Shown here piece by piece: positions 22,955 to 35,177 of a stretch of DNA of 64,000 nucleotides. Both the position numbers and the translations under genes were made by a program. How positions within the stretch are numbered: the stretch's first letter is position 1; the number at the start of each line of letters is the position of its first letter. Under the pieces are notes generated by a model. That model saw only the letters and a list, made by a program, of their open reading frames with translations. It was not told the origin of the DNA and did not search any database. Origin of the DNA: Neonectria sp. B-13 (Eukaryota > Ascomycota > Sordariomycetes > Hypocreales > Nectriaceae); the NCBI GenBank assembly GCA_002682825.1, contig NOKP01000010.1, positions 1,302,001 to 1,366,000 of the forward strand, in the 5' to 3' direction.

Positions 22955-24910
22955 GGTGGGACGTTGTGTATTTGGTAGCTGCACAATGGTAAATTGACCA
23001 GATTCTGGAGCTCGCAAGAAGGAGAATCGAGGCCACGGCAAAAGGGCTGGCCGACGTCAATGTGTGGCGGAGAGTCGCGTGGATGGCCCCCACAGCACCC
23101 TGGGAGACGCGTTTTCCGGCGTTCTCAATTAAACCCAGCGACGCGAAAAAATGGTGATGGGCGGTGCGCAGCTGATGGAGGGCTGGCAGACAGCTGGCCA
23201 CCTAAATTTGACCCTGTAGGGCCTGCGCTCTGGTGTTAGTCCAGGACTTAGGCAAGATGTGTATCGAAGTACCAGGCAGCGGTTTAAGCACGTCAAGATA
23301 CCAATCTTGTATGTACCTCACTATGTAACATTCGGCATCAGGCATCTATCTGTTCTAGAGGCTTGCATCTCCTGTCGGCTTCCCCAAAGCTTGAGGGCAT
23401 CATCTTAGCTCTTACAACGTCAAGCAACGATTTGTTATCCACCAAAAAAACAATCTCACAAACTTGTGTTCATCGGTCAAAGCAGACACGGACGTTATCC
23501 TCGGGTGATCAAGAGGATCAGAATATACTAGGATGGATTGATTGACCTCGGGCAGATGCGAAGGCAGTCCAAATTCAATCACGGTCCACCAAGCAAATCA
23601 CATTTCCGCGAGGCCGTCTAGGTGCATCTGCAGCAGAGTCATGCACGACCTGAAGACACGCAGGAAAAAGACTGAGAGACCATCAATGTCTTGACTGACC
23701 ATCAGCGCGTCTTCTCCGACAGCCACGGCCCATGCACGGGATTAGATGCTCACAGCCACACGATGTACAGCAGCTCCGCCCGCAGGCGACGGCCGATTCA
23801 AGATTCGTTAGTCATCGAGATTCTGATAGGATTCCGCAAGTCGAAGCCATCAAGCCCTAGTTCTAGGCAAAGAATGCCATTATGATCCCTTACATTGGTC
23901 GTGGGTAGTGGATAGGTATGTGATGTGGTTTAGCGAATCCCCCACGCTTGGCCCTGCGAAGAAGGCAGACAATGGCGTTGCATTTCGACCCAATAGCGAC
24001 AACGTTCGGAGTACCACCTACGGAGACGGGACCTCGATACGGCACCTTGAGAATTGGGTTCCGGGCAGAAGTTTGGCCATGTTCGGGGTGGCAGAAATGG
24101 GACTTTTGAGGACATATTCCGCCGCCCGTTTGCGGATCCGCTGGAGAAGCCCTGAGATGAGCTCCCGTTCGATGTATCAGCCTCTGATTCACAGTCTCAC
24201 GCCATGGCTCCCGCTCGACCAGCTCGTTCAAGATTACACGCCATTTGAGCACTTCTCCATCCTCGAACCTGGCGATTGTCGTGCTAAGAAGTCGAGAAAA
24301 CAGCCCCGAGGACAAGGCGCAACATGCTTGATCCCAGAGCGCGGCTGGGCCCAAGCCTTGGCGACAGGGTTCGTGTGACCATCAAGGTGCTCGTCGAGGT
24401 ACGAAGTACTTGGCCGCTGGCCATCAAGGTCCTCAACCTCACCTGGATGGATCTAAGTTGCCAGCCTTGGCACAGTGAAGGGCGGCCTGACGCCAGAGCA
24501 TTTGCCAATGACCATGGCCCACGGAGAACTCTGCTCCTCTTTTCCCTCCTCAGGGTGAATCAGGGTGTCGTCCTCTCAAGTCCCAAGTCTCAACTTCCAG
24601 CTCTCTCTCCTCCTCCAGACCAGGCTCCTTCTCCTGCATCATCTCGGATCTCGTTGCCGATAAAACAAGGACACGGACTTGACGCTTGGCGATTCTGCTA
24701 CTACGGCTCTTGCGACTACTGCGACTACTGCGACTACTGCGACTACTACATATGCTTACCTGTTAAGCTTAATCTTGACACTGCCCCTTGGCCTCGGGCC
24801 TTAGATCGCGATCTCCCTCGTGGATCACCCCCAGAATCTGTTTTACCCGCTGTCCCAGTCATCGCCATCGCCATCACCACAACCACTACCCCCATCTTCC
24901 GACGCGAGCC
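22955..24910. other. Divergent intergenic region between MSH2 and the zinc transporter
   Basis: Nearly 2 kb shared upstream region. Overlapping ORFs of about 155 codons on both strands (23890-24378) have no recognisable composition and are not called. A 9-bp tandem repeat lies at 24712-24747. No zinc-responsive element could be assigned by eye. Confidence 0.45.
24712..24747. repeat. 9-bp tandem repeat, four copies
   Basis: GCGACTACT is repeated four times without mismatch at 24712-24747, about 165 bases upstream of the zinc transporter start, so probably within its promoter or leader. Confidence 0.9.
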
Positions 24911-26743
24911 ATGTACGCAGCCGCACCCTTGTCCCTCGCCGGCTGGGGCTTCGCCGCCGTAGCCGGTGCCGCAGCCGCTGGCCTGGCCCCAAGACAAACC
25001 GATGCTGCCACAACCACGGCTGTAGAGCCCGAGGTGACCGCCATCACAAGTTGCCATCTCCATGAATCTAGCGTGTTGGTCTGCCCTTTACTCCCAGCTT
25101 GTGTTATTCCTCACACAGCATACTGATCATGAACAACTAGCTACTGCTTTGCTGGTGAGACGGAGTATCTTGTTGACGTAAAGATCACTGCTACCAGTGA
25201 CGTACCTTCGCGGTACACCGACTGCCATGCCCATGACTCGGACATGTGAGACTTCAACCTCAGACACTCCCTTGGTCCATGCTGACGCTCCGTTCTTAGG
25301 TTCTGCGTCGACTCTGATGGGGAAGATGTTCCTGTCCAGGCTGAAGGCGCCGAGGCAGAGGAGGATCACGACCACGAGAGCGAGACTGAGCACGATCATG
25401 AGTCTGAGTCCGAAGCCGAGAGTTCCAGTGAAAATCAGCATTGTCATTTCCATGCTGGTGTCGAGTAAGCCAACTCTCCTCCTCAAATGTGACCCATTCG
25501 CGTTAGCTAACCTTTTCCAGACACTGCACAGGCGGTGATAGCGAGTCGGCGGAGTCAGAGTCGACTTGCGAAGCCCCAAGCAGAGACTTTAACATCGGTC
25601 TCCGCGTCGGTCTGCTCTTTGTCATTCTTGCAACCAGCGCCATCGGTATATTCTCACGTTTCTCTAAACTCGACGGACTTGACCTAACTTCTCACAGGCG
25701 TCTTCGGGCCAATCCTACTCCACAGGATGATGCCTACTAAGCTGAACCTGATATTCATTATCCTGAAGCAATTCGGCACTGGTATTATCGTTTCCACTGC
25801 CTTTGTTCACGTATGTCGTCCTATTTCAAGGTCTATCGCCCTGGTGATACTAACCTTTCGGACAGCTTTTTACCCATGCCTTCCTGATGTTTAGCAACGA
25901 GTGTATGGGCGAACTGACCTACGAAGCCACCACTGCGGCCATTGTTATGGCTGGCATCTTCCTCTCGTTCCTCGTCGAGTTCATCGGTCAGCGTATTGTT
26001 TTGGCCAAGGCCAAGTCCTCAGCTGCCCTAAGCCAGACCCAGAAGGCCAACTCGTTCCTATCGATCGAAGTGGTTAGTATTCTCGTCATGGAGGCTGGCA
26101 TTATCTTCCACTCGCTCCGTAAGTCAAACCCTCCCGGAATGAAACCAGTTCCGAACGCAGCTAATATTCCAAAGTCATTGGTTTAACACTGGTTGTTTCT
26201 GGCGATGAATATTTTATCACCCTCTTCGTCGTCATCCTCTTCCACCAGATGTTCGAGGGTATTGCCCTCGGTAGCCGTATTGCCACCATCGGCACCACCA
26301 CCGATGTTCACGTCGTCCCTGAACCCCAGTCATCCCGAGAGACCATTACTCAAAGCTCAGATAAGGCCGTCACTCCCAGTGATTCCGCCTCCAGCGATGA
26401 CACGATTGTCATTCCTTCTGGTCTCAGCACGAAGAAGAAGCTCGGTCTCGCCACCCTCTTTGCCTTCATCACCCCAATCGGCATGGCCATCGGTATTGGT
26501 GTTCTCCAGCAATTCAACGGCAGCAACCGCTCTACTCTCATCGCCATTGGCACCCTCGACGCCCTCTCCGCCGGTATCCTCATCTGGGTCGGTCTCGTCG
26601 AGATGTGGGCTGCCGACTGGATGGTCGGCCCTCACGGCAAGCAGGCTGAACTTGCTGATGCCGACATACTTACGACTACCCTCGCCGGTTTTGGTCTCAT
26701 CGCCGGTCTTATTATCATGAGTCTGCTAGGAAAATGGGCATGA
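24911..26743 (+). CDS. ZIP-family zinc/iron transporter
   Basis: Membrane transporter importing zinc (family: ZRT/IRT-like). Spliced: 24911-25074, 25141-25245, 25300-25464, 25521-25645, 25698-25810, 25866-26118, 26175-26743, coding 497 aa. The N-terminus looks like a signal sequence (MYAAAPLSLAGWGFAAVAGA) followed by a Cys/His-rich extracellular part: CHLHESSVYCF, DCHAHDSDMFC, a Glu/His/Ser-rich run (EEDHDHESETEHDHESESEA) and CHFHAGVEHC, probably metal binding. Membrane helices follow; the ZIP signature FHQMFEGIALGSRI is in the last exon, with FHSLLIGLTLVVSGD before it. Six introns of 52-66 nt. Intron 1 requires a weak donor, GTTGGT (25075), because only that keeps frame into YCFAGETEYLVD. 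Confidence 0.92.
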
Positions 26744-27238
26744 GATGGAGAAGTGTGGTGTTTTTTTTAATGCGACGTAATGAAAGAAGAAATGTTTTTG
26801 GTTTGGTTGGTTTATGACAGGGTTTGGTTATGTGGAGGAGATACCAAGATCGAGTGCTGCGAGGGACAAGCTCTCGTGGACCGGCGAAGTTGCTTAAATC
26901 TGGTTATAGACGGTTCCTCATAGAATTCTAAAGGTTCAAAATCAAAACAAACAAAAAAAGATTAGAACCCAGTATAACGTGCCTCCAGCATGCCGGGGAT
27001 ATCTACAAACTATCCTCGGTAGCAGATTAACACCTGAGGCTTTACTTAAACGAGGCATTCTTGGGGCGCTTATCTCGTGAACAAGTCAATCAGGTATGCA
27101 GAGAGAATTCAAAGTATGAGTATCTGTAGAAGCGAGCTATCCACGAGACTCCCACCCGACTTCCAATAACCGACCATGGGTTGATTAAGCGTTCCACCCC
27201 CAGACCAGCGTTCCACACTCAACGAACCCAGTCCCAGA
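26744..27238. other. Intergenic between convergent transporter and protease genes
   Basis: AT-rich spacer of 495 bases with runs of T (26760) and A; presumably both 3' UTRs. No gene seen. Confidence 0.6.
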
Positions 27239-30151
27239 TCAACGACGAACTCGTCGATACGTCTGGGTCGAGTTGGTAGTGGCGGTGATATTGTACGGCA
27301 GGACCTGGATGTTGTCCACTTCATTGTACATGACATCCCAATGGTCCGAGATATTCGGGTTGCCATACGGCCGCAGAGCTGCGAAGCGCAGGCTTCCGAC
27401 ACAAGTTAGCAATCCTCTACAACCACAAACCGATATGTTACTCACGTGTAGTTTCCAGGGGCGATCTGCGTCCCGTTAGCAAGCTTACCGAACCACCAGA
27501 ACAGGCGGAACCCGCGGGGTATCCGCGTCAGCGGGAAAGGAAGCGTGTCTTCTATGTCGTTGACATCGGGGTTGAAGAACCAGTACTGGTCCGAGTCGCG
27601 GTACGTGGTCGCGGAGCCTACGTATCCTCGTAGGCCAGCCTCGGGTGGGTAGTGCCAAAGGTTTTCGGACCAGCTGGCATCAAAGATCTGGCATAGCAGG
27701 TTAGTTGGGGGATGTGAGATGAGCAATCGGGGAAAGGCGGAACTTACGTCCCAACGAAGATTTGTGCATGGGTATGAGAGCCTTGCACCGATTTCGATGA
27801 AGTCGTTGGCATTTTTGTCCACATTGAATGACCATCTTGGTTTTGTCAGTCTGGAAACAAAGCTTCCGGGAATCATCACATACGTCCAATCTCCGTCGAG
27901 CTCTGTTATAGATGGCTCCGCAATGAACATGTTGTCAAATGCCTTTTCGGTGTCGTAGGCTGCTCCTGAAAAGCAAGCACCATTAGCTACAGACGATCAA
28001 AGACATATATGCATGGACCAACCAACCTCCGTATGGAATTGCGAGCCTCTCCCCGTGGTTCGACACAACCCAGACCTTGCCCCCGTACAGGGGAAGATAG
28101 TCGTCGTCGACATCGGGTAGAGCAAACGTCACCCTAGGAACAGGCATGAGCTAATGAAGCAGGCGGGTTTTGTTCTGGGAGACTTACTCGACCTCCTTCG
28201 TGTTTCCCGGGCGTATGATGACGGGGTCTGGAAGAGTAACAGGCGGGACAATGCGTCGTGGCTCGAGTTCGTACAAAGGCAAGACTCCGTAGTAAGCATC
28301 CGAAATATCGACACCAGCTTGAGGCTCGAGCTCGAACGTGTACCGGTGCCGCTTGCTTCCGTTGTTGGTGATGTTGAACCTCCATCGTGGGACGAACAGC
28401 TCAGTGTCCAACAGAGCAATCGGTTCATAGTCCAATTGGGTGTCGTAACTTAGAACCTTCCACGCATCAACCAAGCCCGTGCCAACCTGGAAGGGAGGCG
28501 CGGTGAAGTTGCGCCAGGGGTGGTTTGATACCCAAGGGAGACTACTTCCACTGGAAGCGATACGATCATGGAGCATCTTGCCGAGCCCTGCCCCGTGGAA
28601 CTCCCGTCCTCCGTGCTCCCCAATGAACAATGCGGCGATGCCTGCAATGTATGGGGCAGCCATGGAGGTCCCACTCAGCTCTTCGTAACTCTGGTTTAGT
28701 ACTGTGCTCACCACGTCGAAGCCAGGGGCTGCAATGTCAGGCTTGAGGAGGAGCTCATTCGATGGGCCCCATGTTGTGAAGTAGACTGGCACCGGTGCTA
28801 CACTTTCGTCGGACTTTTTGGCGTTGGGGTCCGTAGAGACATTAGCTGCTGCGACTGCGAGGACCCCTTGGCCCATAGCGCCGCTGCTGCCGTAGAAGGG
28901 CCCAGTTTCTCCTTCGTTTCCAGCCGAGGCGGTGATAACGACGCCTTTGTCCACGAGGCGGTTAGCAAGAACCGCCCATGGATTGTCGGAGAAGCCATTT
29001 GGCTGGCCGATACTTGTGGAGATGACATCGGCCTATGTGTCGGTCAGAGAACTGCCAAGTCAAAGAGAGTAGAGACAAACCCCTGCGTTATAAGCATCGC
29101 ATAGAGCTTGCATAATGGTCTCTTCATCGGTCTCCCAGGGGTCCTAGAAAGCCCTAGTCAGCAAGAGTATTCCACAGACAGTTGGGCCAAACTCGTACGT
29201 CAGAGAAGACTTTGTAAATCAGCAGCTCCGCGTCTGGTGCAACTCCAGTAAGCCTAAAGTTTGGTTAGTCTCATCAATTTCACTCCCATGGGCTAGGGTT
29301 CGCAGCTACTGCTAAGCAGACCTACCATTTGTTTTGGGCGGCAATGATGCCCGCAACGTGTGTTCCATGGCCGTGATAATCCATAGGGTCGTCGTCCGGT
29401 CGTTTTGGGAACTGGTCTTCGTTCTTCGTGTCCCCTGGCAATGGAATAAGCTCAGTGACTGTGACAAGCATACTCAAAGAAGCTCACAGTCTGCCCCGAC
29501 AAGATCGTATCCACCAGCAACCTTACACCCAGGACCAAAGCAACCACCAAGCTGGAATCATTAGTAAACAGTGCGTTGCACAACCGCCAGTCCAACTGGG
29601 ATTCATACCGCTTTGTGAGTGTAGTCGATTCCGGTGTCTATTATTGCCACAGTGGCCCCCTTACCCCGGATACCCTTGGCATGCAGCCTGTCAACACCAG
29701 TCCATTGGTGGATGGAATAGTTGTGTCTGGCGTTGGAGGAGAAATGCGAGGACTTTTCGACTTGTGGCTTTGGCACAATGCTTGCGGGCCATACATTGAT
29801 GACCCCATCCATCTGACGGAGAGTATCAACGTTGTCGGTGTCGGTCTCAAGTGCCATGCCAGAAAACACGTCGCTGCAGTCAAACTCCTTGTAGTAGCCA
29901 CCCTTTCGGTTTGGCTTTGACAGAAGCTGGTGAGATACATAGCCTAGGCTCGAGCGCTGAACATGGTGAGTTCGGGTTCAAAGTGCTAATAGCTGCAAAA
30001 ATACCTGTTCAACTTCAATGATAAATTTCCGACTTCCCCCTGAGTGCACTCGGTCACTGGAAGCACCACCTGGCCCGATGAGAAGTCTCTGATCTTTGGC
30101 GGCCACAGATATAGCCCCCAAGAGGACGTTTAACGAGTGAGAGAACTTCAT
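27239..30151 (-). CDS. Secreted subtilisin-like serine protease (S8A), 11 exons
   Basis: Extracellular endopeptidase resembling fungal 'minor extracellular protease Vpr' subtilases. Spliced on the minus strand: 30151-30005, 29956-29609, 29551-29488, 29434-29326, 29253-29199, 29143-29081, 29032-28188, 28133-28027, 27965-27748, 27687-27446, 27392-27239, coding 783 aa. [18 protein letters not shown] is a signal peptide. A prodomain ends near the junction with the catalytic domain ([20 protein letters not shown]). Catalytic residues: Asp156 ([12 protein letters not shown]), His209 ([14 protein letters not shown]), oxyanion Asn301 ([10 protein letters not shown]) and Ser385 ([14 protein letters not shown]). 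The C-terminal 350 residues have beta-rich Fn3/DUF1034-like composition. An AT-rich TATA-like element (minus strand, about 30230-30224) lies some 75 bases upstream of the start. Ten short introns are unusually many for this family. Confidence 0.92.
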
Positions 30152-33100
30152 GGTAGGCAGCTACGATTCTGCCCGTCTTAGAATGAAGAGAAACAAGGGA
30201 AGTCTCAACTCCAGAATGTCACGTATTATATGGAAGCTTGGTGAACCCATATCACCTTGGACGACTTCGTTTGGTGCACTTCGGAAGATTGATCAAGATT
30301 GCGTTGTCTCGGGAAGATACATAATCCATGTTGCAATCCGTGTGTATCTTTGACACGGCAGTAACAGGGTAGCCAATTCGCCAGGCAACATCGTGGCGCG
30401 CATTTGTAGGCCGTTGAATTCGCTTTCATGTCACATAGGGGTCGTGGACATTCACAACTTGCCGTACTTGCCGTCTCAGATCGAGACAGGTCTCGGCAGG
30501 TGTCTGATACACTAAACACCAATGCTGCTGTGTAGATTGCGCCACATTCCCCGTCGGTCATTGTGAGTTGTAACGGCTTCGATCATCATGACCAAGCATG
30601 GCCTTGAGGTCTTGGCGTGGGCTCTCAACTCGGGCCGTTTGATTCAAGGCGAGAGTTGGTTTGCTATAGACGTCGTTCAGGGAAAGTGTCATGGCGAGAA
30701 GTTGCCATGTTGTATGACGGTCAATTGGCCTCAGCCTGGCATCCGAGATTGGTCTCTCCCGGTCCGTTGTGGTGCAACGCAAACGATCTTGGGTTGCCGT
30801 GGTCGTAGTAGTACATATGCTGGTGCATGAAGAACAGCATATGTCCTCGAGACGACGATTTGTAACCTCGCGGCTGTGCGACTGGAATGGGATAGTCGTA
30901 GCGAGAGTCCCGACGGCACGGAGGGATAGAGACAATAATACGAGGATGAGATTGTTGAGTGCTCGGTCACAACTTGTGCTCGTCAAACAAGGGGGAAGTT
31001 GTCATAAGTCGTAGCACGAGGAAGGTTAGCTTGTGCGCACTTGTGTCTATGGCAGTTGTGGAACTTGAGTCATGATAGAACCGGATGGAGAGGCTGAGAG
31101 AGGTAGCAAGATGGGTTGGAGGTGTAGTCCATGTCACGGAGATGGAGGTTGTGAGAACAAGGCCGGGCGCTTCACGTGAATGACGAGTTCGGAGCCGAAA
31201 CGGGAAGGAGTAACTTATGTTAGCTAGGGTCATTGAATATTGAGAGCTTTCATAAAGAGCTCTCACAACCCATGTGGCACAGGGACTAATCCATCTGCTA
31301 GGCCTGTCCTGGCTTCATGTGTAAATTGGAAAGCCATTCAGAACTTTGATTTGATGTTGGCGTCACAATTTTATTAGATGGGCATCTAGTGGGAGCAGCC
31401 CTAGTTCGCTTTGACGCAGTACTAACACAGTAGTGTATTGCTACATAGTAGTAGATATTACATAGGTAGCTAGCATTTCGATGTGATATTGTCAACTGAG
31501 CGTTAGCTAGCCTCGTGAGCACTAATGAGGATCTCCAGCCGTTTGGTTCCCAGATGATGATGATCCCCAGCCGAGGTTAGCGCGATGGAATCCAAACCAC
31601 GGTTGGCGATGGTTCGGATTGGTATCTGACAAGGCCATCTGCGAAACTCTTGGTCTGGTGAGAGAACTGCTGCCGATGATAAGAAACTACTGAGCAGTAG
31701 TCCATCGCCCTTTAGCCTGAAGGGGCTACGCCGCCAGTAGTGACTGGATGGAGGAGTAGCCGGACCCAAGACCGTGCCTGGCGATCGGCTACTACGTGCA
31801 GAATATACTTGGCGTGGAGGTATCTGACTCGCTCCACACCGTGGACGCCGCCCAGAGGACGGATGGGGAGCGAGTGGCATGTCTCGCCAGCCACCCGGGA
31901 CGATGAGCTCGGCTAAACAGTACCCGTAAACTTGTGAAAGTTCGTTTGCAAGCGAGATGTTTGCGTGTGCTAATACGAATACATAGTAGTAAGTCGGTCA
32001 ATAAACAGTCAAGCAGTCAACTCGAAGGGTATCCTCAACAGAGCTGTTTCGTGCAGCAGCGATGCGTATTCGGATCTCCCAGTCGGTGGTGCTGCGCGCA
32101 GGTGCAAGGTGCAGGTGCGCATGCAGATGCTACCGATACCGTGCCGCACTCCAAGAGCCAAGAGGGCTGGAGAAGAAGGAGGGGAAGCAATGGAAAGGAG
32201 ACAAGGAGAGCCTTCGGTGCCCTGAGAGGACGAAAAGGTGGGCAGAAATGCACGTGGAGGCTGGGATCGCGCGATGGAGGTGGGTTTATTGACTGACTTG
32301 GGCCGTTGGTGCGGCGAGCCAAGCCTGATGCAGCATGTGGGATGAACCATGCCATGCATGTTAGCAGGGCAGGGGTGGTTGAGGGCGTATTCGCCACTGA
32401 AGAAGGCGTCGTTGGGACTGGATGGGTGGTGAGATTGACTGGGTTGATGAATGGATGGATGGGATGAGATGGGACTTGGATGAGATTCCCTGGAAGCCGT
32501 GGGAGAAGAGTCTGTGCGTTGCAAAGGACTGTGAGATTAGTGGGTGGTTGGTGGTGATGAGGATGGACGGCCCTGAAGATCCCCTAAAATCAGATCAGCC
32601 AGCTCCAACTTTCAAGTGGCATCAATCGTCAAGCCCATTCTGCGTAACGTTCTGTTCACCTCGCTCGGACGGCATCTTCAGCAGGATCTGCCCTTGGGCT
32701 CGCGCAAGCGTTGTCCAGCATTATGCGATTCATATCACACTGGGCACTGACTCGCTATGCGTCCATGGGTCACCGACCACTGACCACTGGCCGCTGTGGT
32801 AGCGATGGCAATCCATGACCGGCCCCAAGCCCCAATGGAACTCAGACCCTCAGAACGGCGCCCCCTGCGTCAACCCGCCAACGCCAACCCGCCCGCTAGC
32901 GCTCCTGGCGTTGACGATGGAGGATGCAGGCCCGTGGTGGTGGTGTGTGCCCTTCTGAAAGAGAACAGAGAGACCTGGATTGAAATAGCGCGAGCCCTGG
33001 TAAGAATGCGACCATGGCACCTGGGGAGAGGGGCCGCCGGGGGCTGGACGCACAGGAACCGCAAGAGCCCACTGCTGCGCCCAGCCGTTTACTGCTATGT

Positions 33101-34775
33101 ACCATGCAATTACTAGCGACTCGTGCTATGGCCGTCTGGTGCTTTTATGCCGTGTCGTGCTATGCCGCCCTGGGCTTAACCGCCACGCGAGCCCGTGAGG
33201 CCCTGAAGGCGAGTGAGTGGGGAAGGACAAGGAGAGATTCCTGGCGGGTTGCTTTTAGTCAACGCCATACGAGGTTGATGGACAAAGCAGCAAGAGGCCC
33301 GGACCGGGGATGCGAAGAGACTGGCCCCTTGTCACGAGCCGAGCTTGGACGCGCGTTTAATTGCCATTGATGGTTGAATTGATTGAGAGACAGACTCCCG
33401 TCAGTCAGTCAGGCCCGCGTGATTTCTTCATTGCCGCTCCAAGCCGTTTGTGACGTGATTGATTTACGACGGATGCTCCGTACAAAGAAAGCTCTGACTC
33501 GAAACCACCATATCCGTATCCGTAGAAGTATCGTAGATCTTGAGAGCGACTCCATGACACACACTGCATGAAGAAACAGAGCGCCCCTCTCGGTGCTTCC
33601 ATGGACGCGTTCTAGAGCCAAACTCGGGCCTGTAACTGATGGGCCAATGCCATGGACGCCCACCTGCCATCCCATCCCATCCCATCCCATCCATCACAGA
33701 ATGCACCTCTGCACTGCAGTGTCTGAAGATTCAGTCCAGTCCACCTACTACCTCAGCCATGGATGCCAGGGGAACGCGTGCTTGGCTTGGGTGCTATGCA
33801 GCCCGCCAGGAGAACCCACGACGGTGCGGGCGTGGGGCGGGTGTCGGGTATGGGGCCCTCTGTTGCCCAAGTGGGTATCTGCCCTGTGCTTTTAGCGGGC
33901 TTCTCCCCCAAAGCCGTCCATTCAGCGCCCCGAGTCGCCCCCCATATCCCCCCTTCCGGGCCTTCCCCCTGTTGTTCCGTCCCCCAGGGGCCCAGCTGTT
34001 GAAGGAAGCCCCCCAGCGCCCAGCGCCCACTGCAGAACACCCTCCGGGCTACCTACCGTTCAGCGGCCGGGGCCAGGGACCGCCACTGGGCTGTCGTTCC
34101 TGGCTCCCCTAGCTCCCCCAAGCCCACCCTAGCGGAAGTACCTGTTTGCCTCCCCCCCTTGGCTCAACTGGGCAGGTTCCTCTCAGCCAGGTACCTCCAT
34201 GCCTGCTGAATTCCCTCCCATCGTCCAAGTCTTATCACTAGACGCCTGCTACGGGAAGCATTGCGGGCACTGTGGAGGGCTCCATCTCCTCTTCCACTCT
34301 TCCAAGTTCCGTCTTCCATCCCTCCCACTCCAGCCATCTCAATCCTCTTCCTTCTTCTACCCCCCGTCTCCCACCCACTTCACTCATTCGTTTGGATCCT
34401 TTTCTCGGACGATCAAGAACGGATTTCCAGGTGTTTCCCTTCTCTGTATCTGCGTCCTCTACTCTCCTTTTATAGTTACGACACCCGTCACCCGTCACCA
34501 AAGAAACCCCCGTGTAATCGTCGCACATATTCCGCCCCCTTTACCAGTGACGACACAAGACACAACCCGAGACATCACCCTCGCCAACTCGAGACCGACG
34601 ATCTGCATTGAGTGCCAGATCCTATCAACCTAATCATCCTCATCCTCATACTCCTCCTATTCCCACGCGCCAAGCTGCTCTTCTCACCACGCAACTCGTT
34701 GCCGACCTCGATCAAGAAGCCCTAACACACGCTTCTCTACATCACACCAACCCACTACAACTCTCAACCGTAATC
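30152..34775. other. Gene-poor region, 4.6 kb
   Basis: No protein gene is supported on either strand. Contains a CCCAT pentanucleotide run (about 33668-33692) and a pyrimidine-rich stretch (34290-34500) leading into the 34776 gene, with a TATA-like TTTTATAG at about 34468. Longer ORFs (30558-30986 minus, 32009-32524 minus, 33639-34112 plus) have low-complexity, random-looking translations. Confidence 0.45.
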
Positions 34776-35177
34776 ATGGGCAAGAGCCTTATGGACAAGA
34801 TTCAGGCCAAGTTGGAGCTCTTCCGTCTTGAGCAGCGTTACACCCGCCGCCGCCATCGCCGCTCCACCTTCGTCTCCAACGCCGTCTACATGGATGGCGA
34901 GTACGTCTACCAGACCCCCAACAGCACCGGCTCCTCCACAGGCTCCTCCAACGTCAACGCCCTCCACGGCGAGAAGGCTGTTTCCGCCAACACTGCCGTC
35001 ATCCCTGGCCCTCTACCTGACCGCATCGCCGAGGTCGATGCCCCCGTGGAACAGCCTCTCCCAGACCGCGAGCGCAAGAGGTTGAACCGCTTCAGCTCCA
35101 TCCCCCACTTCAATGGCTTCAGCAAGGACATGTCCTTGTCCACAATCAAGGAGCGACGAGCCAGCATGATCCGATAA
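34776..35177 (+). CDS. Small basic hypothetical protein, 133 aa
   Basis: ATG at 34776 sits in a strong context (GTAATCATGGGC) after a long CT-rich leader; the open frame extends upstream to 34608, but that part reads as leader. The protein starts MGKSLMDKIQAKLELFRLEQ and continues with an Arg-rich RYTRRRHRRSTFVSNAVYMD, then a Ser/Thr/Pro-rich middle and a basic C-terminus ending in STIKERRASMIR. No signal peptide or membrane segment. The N-terminal 45 residues look structured and conserved-like. I recognise no function. The leader type suggests good expression. Confidence 0.68.
   Translation: MGKSLMDKIQAKLELFRLEQRYTRRRHRRSTFVSNAVYMDGEYVYQTPNSTGSSTGSSNVNALHGEKAVSANTAVIPGPLPDRIAEVDAPVEQPLPDRERKRLNRFSSIPHFNGFSKDMSLSTIKERRASMIR

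Noticed and set aside
23890..24378. Overlapping ORFs of about 155 codons on both strands in the MSH2-zinc transporter gap
   Set aside because: Neither has organised composition, a splice partner or a known motif; equal lengths on both strands suggest chance.
30558..30986. 142-codon minus-strand ORF beginning with a somewhat hydrophobic stretch
   Set aside because: The hydrophobic part is weak and not followed by a plausible mature protein; no splice partner found.
32009..32524. 171-codon minus-strand ORF
   Set aside because: Ser/Pro/His-rich low-complexity translation without conserved features.
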